Shown here: piece after piece, positions 1 to 8,108 of the stretch
Numbering within the stretch: the first letter of the stretch is position 1
Layout: each line of letters begins with the position of its first letter
Assembly (NCBI GenBank): GCA_965223485.1
Contig: OZ244993.1
Span: forward strand, 2,046,001 to 2,110,000
Direction of reading: 5' to 3'
DNA length: 64,000 nt
Origin: VXPQ01 sp965223485
Lineage (GTDB): Bacteria > Bacteroidota > Rhodothermia > Rhodothermales > VXPQ01
Position numbers and translations under genes: made by a program
The notes under the pieces: model-generated
Told to the model about the DNA's origin: nothing
Seen by the model: the letters and a program-made list of their open reading frames with translations, nothing else
Database searches by the model: none

Positions 1-834
1 CGCCGCCGCCAGTTGCACGCGGAAGCCGTCCGGCACGGTCATCGTTTGCGCAGCTTCCTGTGCGCTTCCCCCTTCCAGCAACACTTCGTCCCAGGCCGGT
101 AGCCTCGCAATCCCGGACGGATCGAGTTCATCCGGGAAGGAAGGCCGCTCCGCATGCAAGCGAAAGTGGTCGAAGTTGATGTGCGCATATGCGTTCTCGG
201 GGAGGTAGGCTGCCGTGGAGCCCCCGGTGTCCTCATCCACGAGACGGATGAAGATCGTTTCGCCGACCTGCTTTTCCAGATCGGCCACCACGGGCCGCAT
301 GGCAAGGTCATTGTCGCCGCTCGTCGAAAAAATGACGGCTCCGTCCCTGGCCCGCACCAGTTCCGCGCGAGTGCTCTCCAGCGCGCCCCCGGAAATCAGA
401 AAACTTGCATACGGATGGGTCGCCTCGAACGGGGAAGAGGTCAGCGTCCCCTTGCTCGCCGGCCCGTACGCCACCCCGGAACTGATCCACCGGACGCCTT
501 TGTGCCCGCTGCGCAAGGCCGCCGGCTCCTGATTGCGTTGTTCCCGCAGCGCCTGGATCACTTTTGCGACAGCCGCCTCGCCCGAGGCGAACAGGTCGCC
601 TTCGACGGGTTCGTTTCCGAAGGCTTCGCCCTCGACCGTCCAGTCGGTCAGGTCGCCTGCCTCGAAATCGAGGTTCAGGGTGCGCCCGTCAACCGCCGGC
701 GCATGCCCGGTATCCTGTGCGGCCGCCGGTGCGGAACCCATCAAAACGGCGAGCGATCCGGCAGCGACGGCAAGGAGGCTGCGAAGAAAAAAGGAACGGG
801 GGAAGGACAAGGGGAAGGACAAGGCGAATGGCAT
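1..834 (-). CDS. Secreted PVC-type dehydrogenase-like protein, N-terminal part (runs off window)
   Basis: The first 278 codons are present; the C-terminus lies beyond the window edge. The start at 834 gives a Sec signal peptide (hydrophobic LLAVAAGSLAVLMGS followed by APAAAQ). Residues about 45-215 look like a carbohydrate-binding or jelly-roll domain (LNLDFEAGDLTDWTVEG near its start). The last visible stretch, AQTMTVPDGFRVQLAAA, is the typical opening of the membrane-bound dehydrogenase/PVC-type heme-binding family, whose beta-propeller is usually followed by HEAT repeats and cytochrome c. It is the third gene of a minus-strand operon after the cupredoxin and FG-GAP genes, which fits a periplasmic redox role. 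The catalytic part is not visible, so the enzymatic call is inferred from the family. Confidence 0.7.
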   Translation of the reverse strand, partial: MPFALSFPLSFPRSFFLRSLLAVAAGSLAVLMGSAPAAAQDTGHAPAVDGRTLNLDFEAGDLTDWTVEGEAFGNEPVEGDLFASGEAAVAKVIQALREQRNQEPAALRSGHKGVRWISSGVAYGPASKGTLTSSPFEATHPYASFLISGGALESTRAELVRARDGAVIFSTSGDNDLAMRPVVADLEKQVGETIFIRLVDEDTGGSTAAYLPENAYAHINFDHFRLHAERPSFPDELDPSGIARLPAWDEVLLEGGSAQEAAQTMTVPDGFRVQLAAA

Positions 835-914
835 GGCAATTCCTGTTGAGGGTGTTGTGCGTTGTAAGGGAGATGTACGCTTCGGCGTTTGCGTTCTCGT
901 ATCCGACGGGTCGT

Positions 915-2117
915 TTACCGGGCTTTCTGGCGAAAGATGTACGTGCCTTTCTTATTGACGACCAGAATGTCCGGAGAATCGTCGCCGTTCACGTCGTCCA
1001 CCGCGAGAGCGACTCCGACCCCCGAATCGTCATCGACGAGATGGGGGGTCCAGACGACGTCGCCGTTCTCCGTCCGCGTGAGCCGGAACCAGTAAAGCAC
1101 TGGCGGGGCATTCGGTTCGGGGTCCACTTCCTCGCCGTGCGCCCGGAACCGTTTCCCGGTCACGATATCCCGTAACCCGTCCCCATCCATGTCCACCAGC
1201 GCCACGGCATGCAGTTGGGAGAAACGGACTCTGCCCGGCTCGCTCGCCGCATCGTCCCGGAGGATGAGGTGTTTCTCGAATCCGCCGTCCGCGAGCTGCC
1301 TGAACCATGAGAGTCCCCAGCCGTGCGCGTCGCGGCTCGTGATCACGTCATTCAGCCCGTCCCCGTCCACATCGTAGGCATACATTTGCGCGCCGCCGCC
1401 GGCAAACGCTTCCTCATGGTGTTCCCAGGGAGTGGCCACATCGAATCCCGGGTTTTCCCACCATCCGTCCGACATGAGCAAGTCAAGCAATGCGTCGCCG
1501 TTCACATCCCCGACCCCGAACCCGTGCGTGAAGCGCAACAACTCCTCGTACGGACCGGCTACTTGCCGAAACGTCCACGGCTCGGTCGGACGCTCCGGAT
1601 CGTACGATGCATAGCCCGGATACCCGTCCGCATGGCAGACGATGTCCGGGCGTCCGTTTCCGGTGATATCCAGAATGTGAGGCGACTCGTTGTCCACGGT
1701 AGGGAAGGCGAGATGCCGCGTCCAGTACCCGGTGTCCTCTCCGTCCGGTTCCCCGGGATTTTCGTACCAGAACGCCTCTTGTCCCGGAAATCCGATCACG
1801 AGAATGTCGTTCCACCCGTCGTCGTTGAAATCGTGCACATGGACGACAAAATTGTCCGAATACGAAAAGCCCTTTATACTGAATGGCTTGGGCTCATAGA
1901 ACGCATGACGCGCCTCGAACGAGGGGCCGGCGTACCAGTACGGTCCCGCCACCAGGTCCGCCGCGCTGTCCCCGTTCACATCCCCGATGGCGCCTCCTTC
2001 CGCAAAAAACACGTCGGTGAGGTGTGTTCTGTCGAAGGCGGGTTGTCCCGCTGCGATACCCGCTGTACATAGCAAGAGGCCTGCACAGAAGGTCGCTGTA
2101 TACATTGTTTTTGTCAT
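915..2117 (-). CDS. Secreted FG-GAP/VCBS repeat protein
   Basis: A 400-residue exported protein with a signal peptide (MTKTMYTATFCAGLLLC...AAGQ). Seven calcium-binding FG-GAP type loops of the form D-x-[ND]-G-D-x-x-x-D are visible (for example DVNGDSAADL, DFNDDGWNDI, DVDGDGLNDV, DMDGDGLRDI), spread over the whole length and predicting a beta-propeller. No catalytic motif is seen. It starts 3 bp after the stop of the upstream cupredoxin gene, so the two are probably co-transcribed and translationally coupled. Proteins of this type are usually extracellular or periplasmic binding scaffolds; the ligand here is unknown. Confidence 0.85.
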   Translation of the reverse strand: MTKTMYTATFCAGLLLCTAGIAAGQPAFDRTHLTDVFFAEGGAIGDVNGDSAADLVAGPYWYAGPSFEARHAFYEPKPFSIKGFSYSDNFVVHVHDFNDDGWNDILVIGFPGQEAFWYENPGEPDGEDTGYWTRHLAFPTVDNESPHILDITGNGRPDIVCHADGYPGYASYDPERPTEPWTFRQVAGPYEELLRFTHGFGVGDVNGDALLDLLMSDGWWENPGFDVATPWEHHEEAFAGGGAQMYAYDVDGDGLNDVITSRDAHGWGLSWFRQLADGGFEKHLILRDDAASEPGRVRFSQLHAVALVDMDGDGLRDIVTGKRFRAHGEEVDPEPNAPPVLYWFRLTRTENGDVVWTPHLVDDDSGVGVALAVDDVNGDDSPDILVVNKKGTYIFRQKAR

Positions 2118-2120
2118 GGT

Positions 2121-3170
2121 TCAGTCGGGTTTGACGATCCGGTTGATGCCGTACAGGATGATTTTTCGTTCTTCGGCGTTCGCTTCGGGCAGGCGCCCGG
2201 AAAGGATGCGAAGCGCTTCCTGCGATCCCTCCGCAGCGATGCGCTGTACCGTAAAGGATAATACATTTGGCCATTCCGAGGCCAATGCCAGTGTCAGCGC
2301 CCGATCCATATCCACCGGCACGGCGGCCTCGGTGGCGTACCAGACCAGCGTCGACAGGACATGGTTCGCAGCGTCTTCTGCATGGCTATACAGTCCTTCC
2401 AGCACGCCCCAGCGGCGCTCCGGCGCGATGTGCCGCAACGTTTCCGCGAGGTACGTCCTCACCAGCGCGGAGGTATCCTCGCGGGCCATGCGCGCAAAGG
2501 CGTCCAGGACGTTTTCCGGGGGATTTTCGTTCTCCGCAAGCAACTGGACGGCCCGTGCCCGGATGTGCTCGTTTTGGTGATCCAGAAGACCCGCCGGATC
2601 AGCTTTGGTCAGGCTGCCATCCGTCTGCAAATCCGCATGGGGCGGCGGCTCCAGCAGGGGAAGGGGGATGTTTTCCGGAGGGGGCAATTCCTTGAGGAGC
2701 AGGAGGCGCGCGGTGCCCCCGCCATTTCCGTTTGCTTCCGGCGCAGGCCCGGCGTCGACCATCCCTGCTTCCCGTATAATCTCAAACCGTCCTTCCATGC
2801 CGGCAGCCCGATGCCCTGGAATTGTACAGTAATAAATATCGTCTTCCACAGCAATAAACGTGATGTCGGTCTGCTCGCCGATATCCAGCACCCCCTCCGA
2901 TTTCACCTGCAAGGTTTCGAGGGCGATATCGTGGAGCAGCGCCTCGACGTTCACGATGACGATGCGTACCGTCTCGCCTTTCTCCGCCCGCAACACCGGG
3001 TTGCGCACCCCGTCGATGTTTCCGCCCACGCCCCAGTACCCGAGGATGTTGGTTTCAAGGACATATTCGCGGTCCGCATCCGCAGCCTCCTGCGCGAGAG
3101 CGGGGCGCAAGGCAGGCAGAATCATTGCGAGAAGACCCGGCAACAGGATGCAGGCGCAGCGGCAAAGCAT
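2121..3170 (-). CDS. Periplasmic cupredoxin domain plus HEAT-repeat protein
   Basis: A 349-residue exported protein. The start at 3170 gives a clear signal peptide (MLCRCACILLPGLLAMILPALRPALAQ); an in-frame start at 3404 adds 78 residues with no homology-like features and was not used. Residues about 35-135 form a plastocyanin-like type I copper domain with ligands H80, C115, H120 and M125 (CTIPGHRAAGM). After a Pro/Gly-rich linker, residues about 190-345 are alpha-helical HEAT-like repeats (LLDHQNEHIRARAVQLLAE and similar). First gene of a minus-strand operon with FG-GAP and PVC-type dehydrogenase genes, so it may carry electrons for the dehydrogenase (inference). Confidence 0.85.
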   Translation of the reverse strand: MLCRCACILLPGLLAMILPALRPALAQEAADADREYVLETNILGYWGVGGNIDGVRNPVLRAEKGETVRIVIVNVEALLHDIALETLQVKSEGVLDIGEQTDITFIAVEDDIYYCTIPGHRAAGMEGRFEIIREAGMVDAGPAPEANGNGGGTARLLLLKELPPPENIPLPLLEPPPHADLQTDGSLTKADPAGLLDHQNEHIRARAVQLLAENENPPENVLDAFARMAREDTSALVRTYLAETLRHIAPERRWGVLEGLYSHAEDAANHVLSTLVWYATEAAVPVDMDRALTLALASEWPNVLSFTVQRIAAEGSQEALRILSGRLPEANAEERKIILYGINRIVKPD

Positions 3171-3489
3171 GATCCGGACAGCGAATGAATTTCGGCGATT
3201 ATTATGCACGGGGCGCACGGCGTCTGTTCCGTTGCACACCGTATGGCGCCCAGGCCCACATTCCGGGGCGGAGCGCCCCCGGCGCCGCGACCACGGGACA
3301 AGCAGAGTCACGGGCAGGGGCGGACATGCTCCGTCCGTCCGGCATCCGCCCTCCGCAAGAGCGCGTCCCACAAGCAATATGGCTGAAAGGGCAAGTCGCA
3401 TCACGGCATAATTTCAGGAAGAAATGTAAAATCTTTGCAAAGATGTTATATTGCTTGCTGAATTTACGTCTCTCGTATCGCTTAAACCT
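3171..3489. other. Divergent intergenic region
   Basis: 319 bases between the cupredoxin operon (minus) and the Gfo/Idh operon (plus). The part next to the minus-strand gene is GC-rich with no convincing gene; the part from about 3400 on is A+T-rich and holds the palindrome and -10-like TATATT described separately. Confidence 0.6.
3431..3444. promoter_or_regulatory. 14-bp perfect palindrome, candidate operator
   Basis: ATCTTTGCAAAGAT is a perfect palindrome centred 52 bp upstream of the Gfo/Idh start and immediately before a TATATT (-10-like) at 3447-3452. Its TTTGCAAA core resembles half-site words of LacI-type operators. The location suggests a repressor site for the sugar operon; the regulator is not in the window. 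Confidence 0.5.
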
Positions 3490-4605
3490 ATGCGGGACAA
3501 GATCAAGATCAAGGTTGCGGTCGTAGGACTGGGTTTCGGCGCGGAGTTCATACCCATCTATCAACGCCATCCCAACGCCGAACTGTGGGCGATTTGCAAG
3601 CGAGACGAAAAGGGCCTGCACGAGATTGGGAATCAATTCGGCGTAGAGCGGCGCTATACGGACCTGGAAGCGCTTCTTGCGGATACTGAAGTAGACGCCA
3701 TTCACATCAACACCCCTATTGCGGCCCACGCTCCCATGTCGCTGGCCGCACTGGAGGCAGGCAAACACACGGCCTGCACGGTGCCTATGGCGACGACCGT
3801 GGACGAATGCCTCCGGATAGCGGAGGCCCGTCGCCGGAGCGGAAAGGTGTATATGATGATGGAAACGGCCATCTACACCCGCGAATACCTGTATGCCCGC
3901 GACCTCGTCGAGTCGGGGCGCCTCGGGAAAATACAGTTTCTGCGCGGTTCGCATCAGCAGAACATGGGTCTGCCCGGATGGCCTGCTTACTGGTACGGAT
4001 TTCCGCCCATGCACTACGCTACGCACGCAGTCAGTCCGCTGCTGCTGCTTGCCGGGGCTCGCGCCGAATCCGTCGTGTGTTTCGGCTCCGGGCGCATTCA
4101 GGAAGATTACATCGAGCCCTACGGTTCGCCGTTTGCCGTCGAGTCCGCGCTGGTCTCGATGGCGGATTCGGACCTGTCCTGCGAAGTGACCCGATCCCTT
4201 TTCAACACCATTCGGCAGTACCGGGAAAGCTTCGACGTATACGGTACGGAAAGGTCGTTCGAGTGGGAGCAGACGATCGGCGGCGGGCCGGTCGTATACT
4301 CCGGCTACGAAGACGCCGAACGCATCGAGGCGCCCGACTACGCCCACCTGCTCCCCGATGAAATTGCGCCTTTCACCACCGGCGGCGTATACGATGACGA
4401 GCACGAGCACACATCGTTCATTCAGGGCGGCGGGCACGGCGGGTCGCACCCGCACATGGTCCACGAATTTCTTCGGGCGATTCTGGAAGACCGCGAGGCG
4501 GTCTCCGATGCGGCCGCTGCCGCCAACTGGACGATGACGGGCATTTGCGCCCATGAATCGGCCATGCAGGGCGGGCGGCGCATCGACATCCCCGAAATCT
4601 CCTGA
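3490..4605 (+). CDS. Gfo/Idh/MocA family oxidoreductase
   Basis: A 371-residue cytoplasmic NAD(P)-dependent oxidoreductase. The start at 3490 (MRDKIKIKVAVVG) puts the Rossmann strand at the N-terminus; an upstream in-frame start at 3451 was rejected. The dinucleotide motif is VGLGFGAEF. After the strand GKHTAC, where most relatives have E-K-P with a catalytic lysine, this protein has T97-V98-P99-M100, so the usual lysine is missing; this is a recognisable subfamily variation but its catalysis is uncertain. Followed after 31 bp by an MFS transporter and then a DUF1080 protein, suggesting uptake and oxidation of a sugar or sugar derivative. No signal peptide. Confidence 0.88.
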   Translation: MRDKIKIKVAVVGLGFGAEFIPIYQRHPNAELWAICKRDEKGLHEIGNQFGVERRYTDLEALLADTEVDAIHINTPIAAHAPMSLAALEAGKHTACTVPMATTVDECLRIAEARRRSGKVYMMMETAIYTREYLYARDLVESGRLGKIQFLRGSHQQNMGLPGWPAYWYGFPPMHYATHAVSPLLLLAGARAESVVCFGSGRIQEDYIEPYGSPFAVESALVSMADSDLSCEVTRSLFNTIRQYRESFDVYGTERSFEWEQTIGGGPVVYSGYEDAERIEAPDYAHLLPDEIAPFTTGGVYDDEHEHTSFIQGGGHGGSHPHMVHEFLRAILEDREAVSDAAAAANWTMTGICAHESAMQGGRRIDIPEIS

Positions 4606-4636
4606 AACTCTCGTTCATTCATCCCGCAACACCATC

Positions 4637-6037
4637 ATGGTCAATAAAAAACGTCTTTTCGTGGGAAGCATCGTGGCGTTGGTCGCCACGGCTTTCGGGT
4701 TCGTTATCCGGGCAGGCCTTCTTTTCGAATGGGGCACAGAGTTCAATCTGAGCGGTGTGCAGTTGGGATGGATTACCGGGGCCGGGGTCCTGGGCTTCCC
4801 CCTTACGATCATTCTGTTCAGTCTGATCATCGACAAGATCGGGTACCATACGTCGATCCGCATCGCGTGTGCGGGGCACGTGCTCTCCGCGCTCGTGACG
4901 ATATGCGCCGGGCATATAGGCGACCCGTTCTGGGTGCTCTACATCGGCACATTTATACTGGCGCTTTCAAACGGTATCGTGGAGGCTGTCATCAATCCGG
5001 CGATAGCCACCTTGTACCCCAATTCCAAGACGCATCACCTGAACATCCTGCATGCGGGGTGGCCGGGCGGCCTTGTGGCGGGCGGTATCCTGCTTATCGC
5101 GGTCGGCGACATCGGCTGGCGCTGGCAGGTGGCGTTTGTGATTCTGCCCACGCTGGTCTACGGCTGGATGCTGCTTCGGGAGACATGGCCGGTGCAGGAG
5201 CGCGTGGCTGCGGGCGTCAATTACACAGGCATGCTCAAGGAATTGTATCGCCCCCTGTTTATCATCCTGCTCATTATAATGGTTCCCCTGGCCATTACGG
5301 AGCTGGGTACGGACAGTTGGATTACGGCGCTGATGACCAGTGTACTGAGTAACTCGCCCATACACCCCCTCTGGGTACTGGTGTATACGTCGGCCATCAT
5401 GTTCGTGCTTCGGTTTTTCGCCGGGCCGATCGTTCACCGGATCAATCCGCTGGGTCTGCTCGCGTGCAGCGCCGGGATCGCCTGTGTAGGGCTTGTTTTG
5501 CTTTCGCAGGCTGGGTCGGCGATTTTCGCCGTGTTCCTTGCCGCTACCTGCTATGGCCTCGGCAAGACCTTCTTCTGGCCGACTACGCTGGGTGTGGTTT
5601 CCGAGCAGTTCCCCCAGGGCGGCGCTATGACGATCAACACGATTGCCGGCGTCGGCATGCTTGCGGCGGGCGCGCTTGGCGGTCCGATCATTGGCGCCAT
5701 ACAGGATAACTCTATTACGAACCAGGTACAGGAACAGGTCGCAGATCTCAGTGACGAGATACTTGGCGAGGAGCGTACCGCCTTTCTCGTCGTGCCCTAT
5801 CGTCCGCTTGACGACGATGCCGTAGCGATGCTTCCCGAGGAAGATCAGGAACGTGTCGTTGCGGTGCAATCGGTAGCGAGCCAGTTGGCGCTGAAGACCG
5901 TGGCATGGCTTCCGGCCTTCATGTTCGTGTGCTACGTACTCCTGATTCTGTACTTCCGATCGAAGGGCGGTTACAAAACCGTCGAACTGAAGATGGAGGA
6001 AGAGACCGGCGGGGTCGAGGGCCCGGCTGAATTTTAG
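4637..6037 (+). CDS. MFS transporter
   Basis: A 466-residue inner-membrane permease with about 12 hydrophobic segments (for example LFVGSIVALVATAFGFVI, WITGAGVLGFPLTIILF, AIMFVLRFFAGPIV). The start at 4637 (MVNKKRLFVG) gives the usual short cytoplasmic N-terminus before the first membrane helix; the earlier start at 4553 overlaps the upstream gene. A long polar loop (about residues 375-430) lies between the last two helices, longer than usual. It sits between a Gfo/Idh oxidoreductase and a DUF1080 protein, so a sugar or oxidised sugar substrate is likely, but this is inferred from context only. Confidence 0.88.
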   Translation: MVNKKRLFVGSIVALVATAFGFVIRAGLLFEWGTEFNLSGVQLGWITGAGVLGFPLTIILFSLIIDKIGYHTSIRIACAGHVLSALVTICAGHIGDPFWVLYIGTFILALSNGIVEAVINPAIATLYPNSKTHHLNILHAGWPGGLVAGGILLIAVGDIGWRWQVAFVILPTLVYGWMLLRETWPVQERVAAGVNYTGMLKELYRPLFIILLIIMVPLAITELGTDSWITALMTSVLSNSPIHPLWVLVYTSAIMFVLRFFAGPIVHRINPLGLLACSAGIACVGLVLLSQAGSAIFAVFLAATCYGLGKTFFWPTTLGVVSEQFPQGGAMTINTIAGVGMLAAGALGGPIIGAIQDNSITNQVQEQVADLSDEILGEERTAFLVVPYRPLDDDAVAMLPEEDQERVVAVQSVASQLALKTVAWLPAFMFVCYVLLILYFRSKGGYKTVELKMEEETGGVEGPAEF

Positions 6038-6091
6038 CGCCGGTCTTCTGCGCGAATGCGTATACATATCCATCCGTTGCAACGTACGGAC

Positions 6092-6123
6092 GGAGCGCCG
6101 CCGGGGAAGCCCGGGGGCGCTCC
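6092..6123. terminator. GC-rich hairpin after the MFS gene
   Basis: GGAGCGCC (6092-6099) pairs perfectly with GGCGCTCC (6116-6123) with further pairing inside (CCGGG/CCCGG). It lies between the MFS and DUF1080 genes. No long T-run follows, so it may be a weak terminator or an mRNA-stabilising structure. Confidence 0.45.
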
Positions 6124-6181
6124 ACCGTGTTTCTGCACGCAACCCGTGCAATACATCATTTCTCATCATACCCCTGACGCT

Positions 6182-6946
6182 ATGAAATCGACACGTTATG
6201 CGCTTTCGCTCTGCATGATTCTACTGCTCGCGCTATGCACTGCGCCCCGGACGGCCGATGCTCAGATGCAGGCCCCTGAAGGCTACACTTCCATATTCAA
6301 CGGGGAAAACCTCGACGGCTGGGTCATCCCCGAAGGTGACGGCGGCCACTGGCAGGTGATCGACGGTGTGATCGACTATGACGCGGAAAGTGAGGCGGAA
6401 GGAGACAAGAGCCTCTGGAGCGAGAAGGATTACTGCGACTACACGCTCAAGATCGACTGGCGCCTTACCACCGTCGAGCCGTACACGAATCCCCGTGTGC
6501 CGATCATCCTTGCCGACGGTACCCACAAGAGGGACCAGGACGGCAGGGCCATGGTGATGTCCGTGCCCGATTCCGATTCGGGTATCCTTCCGCGCGGCCA
6601 CGGCAAGGCCCAGCACAACATCTGGAACTGGCCGTACGGGTCCGGCGAAGTCTATGGCTACCGTATGGATGCGAACCAGCCGCCGGAAGTCCGCCGGGCT
6701 GCCGTGCCGCTCGTGAATGCGGACCATGCCGTCGGGGAATGGAACTCTTCGAAGATCGTCGTTCGGGGTCAGTTCATGACCATCCGGATCAATGGCCAAC
6801 TTGTCATCGACCGCATTCACCTGAACGAAATTCCCGACTGCGGCCCCATCGGGTTGCAGCACCATGGCAGCAAGAACGACGCCGGGGAATGGGTCAGCCC
6901 GCCCGCGCTCGTACAGTTCCGCAATATCCATGTATGGGAACACTGA
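6182..6946 (+). CDS. Secreted DUF1080 protein (3-keto-disaccharide hydrolase-like)
   Basis: A 254-residue exported protein. The start at 6182 gives a signal peptide (MKSTRYALSLCMILLLALC ... ADAQ). Hallmarks of DUF1080 are present: SIFNGENLDGW near the N-terminus, DYTLKIDWRL, SDSGILPRG, the NEW-like GEWNSSKIVVRG segment, ADRIHLNEIP-like strand, and GPIGLQHHGS near the C-terminus. The fold is a concanavalin-like beta-sandwich; some members hydrolyse 3-keto-glycosides made by oxidoreductases. The neighbouring Gfo/Idh and MFS genes fit a keto-sugar pathway (inference). Confidence 0.88.
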   Translation: MKSTRYALSLCMILLLALCTAPRTADAQMQAPEGYTSIFNGENLDGWVIPEGDGGHWQVIDGVIDYDAESEAEGDKSLWSEKDYCDYTLKIDWRLTTVEPYTNPRVPIILADGTHKRDQDGRAMVMSVPDSDSGILPRGHGKAQHNIWNWPYGSGEVYGYRMDANQPPEVRRAAVPLVNADHAVGEWNSSKIVVRGQFMTIRINGQLVIDRIHLNEIPDCGPIGLQHHGSKNDAGEWVSPPALVQFRNIHVWEH

Positions 6947-7079
6947 GGGCAAAACCTTGTATAAACCGGATGAACGGGGTGTGAGTGCTCCGTAGAAGTT
7001 CCCATTTCCACCTTGCCCCAAAGGGGTGCCTAATACGTGCCCTTTTTTACAACACAAACTAACAAACAAACAAACAATT

Positions 7080-7961
7080 ATGAAAGATTTACTTACGATT
7101 TTACCTAAAAAATTCATCCTGATTTCAGTGGCTCTTATAGCACTTGTCTTAATGATTATGTCATTTAAGGCAGTGCCTTCCGGTCATGTAGGAGTAGTTA
7201 GAACATTCGGAGCAGTCCATGAGAACCCGATGTCCGAAGGCTTTAATCTAAAAAGACCTTTTCTGGACAAAGTTACCGCAGTTAATATTATGCTTCAGTC
7301 CAAAGAAGTTACAGTATCAGCCGCATCTAAAGACCTTCAAACAGTTCAAACGGAGGTTTCGTTACAATACTCATTAATCGGATCGGTAGTACCTTCCGTA
7401 TTTCAGAGAATTGGTCGGCGTGAACATATAGACGCTACAGTGATATTTCCGGCTATTTCGGAGTCAGTAAAGTCTGTAACTGCCAGATTTACTGCTGAGG
7501 AATTAGTAACTCAACGTGCCACAGTGAAGTTGGAAATGGAACAGGAGATACAAACCTTCATCTCTAAAACTTTAGAAGATAAGGGAGTGCCGGGGGCTAT
7601 GCAGATTGCTAATGTAGCAATTACGGACTTTCAGTTTTCACAAGAGTTCAATGCGTCAATCGAAGCAAAGGTTAAGGCTGAGCAAGATGCCTTACGTGCT
7701 GAGAATGAGAAAATACAGAGGATTACTGAGGCTGAGGCGGGGGCTGCTGAAATCAAGTTAGCGGCTGAGGCTGAGGCATATCAAGTGGAAGTAACTTCCA
7801 CAGCAAGAGCAGATGCTATTAGAAGGGAGGCAAGTGCCCTTGCACAGAATCCACTACTTATTGATCTAAGATCTATTGAGAAATGGGATGGTAAGCTTCC
7901 TGTGATCAACGGCGGCCAGTCATTGCCAATGGTTGATCTTAGAGATTTGCCTAGCAACTAA
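7080..7961 (+). CDS. SPFH/prohibitin-family membrane protein
   Basis: A 293-residue protein. The start at 7080 (MKDLLTILPKKF) is preceded by an A-rich leader and followed by one membrane anchor (FILISVALIALVLMIM). The SPFH domain follows (VPSGHVGVVRTFGAV, EGFNLKRPF, LQTVQTEVSLQYSL) and then a long helical coiled-coil (about residues 185-270, EAKVKAEQDALRAENEKIQ, rich in Glu/Ala) typical of prohibitins, which form membrane microdomain scaffolds. The gene is strikingly A+T-rich with TTA, AGA, ATA and ACA codons, unlike all its neighbours, suggesting recent acquisition from a low-GC bacteroidete. It stands alone, with no NfeD-type partner. Confidence 0.88.
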   Translation: MKDLLTILPKKFILISVALIALVLMIMSFKAVPSGHVGVVRTFGAVHENPMSEGFNLKRPFLDKVTAVNIMLQSKEVTVSAASKDLQTVQTEVSLQYSLIGSVVPSVFQRIGRREHIDATVIFPAISESVKSVTARFTAEELVTQRATVKLEMEQEIQTFISKTLEDKGVPGAMQIANVAITDFQFSQEFNASIEAKVKAEQDALRAENEKIQRITEAEAGAAEIKLAAEAEAYQVEVTSTARADAIRREASALAQNPLLIDLRSIEKWDGKLPVINGGQSLPMVDLRDLPSN

Positions 7962-8108
7962 CCCAAATAGCCCTCTGCCTTGATCCGATCCTAAAAGGGT
8001 ATCCTTACCCCCCTTCGAGGAACAAGCCCTTTTATGCTCCCTTAAATCCATGTAAAGGAGCACTGAGCCGGTATTCCGCGTAACCGGGGCCCTCGCTCGG
8101 GCAGGTCC

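Noticed and set aside
3171..3404. N-terminal extension of the cupredoxin protein from a start at 3404
   Set aside because: The start at 3170 gives a perfect signal peptide; the extension would bury it and lacks family character.
6984..8064. 8-bp inverted pair as ends of a mobile element carrying the SPFH gene
   Set aside because: Too short, no transposase and no target duplication; may be chance.
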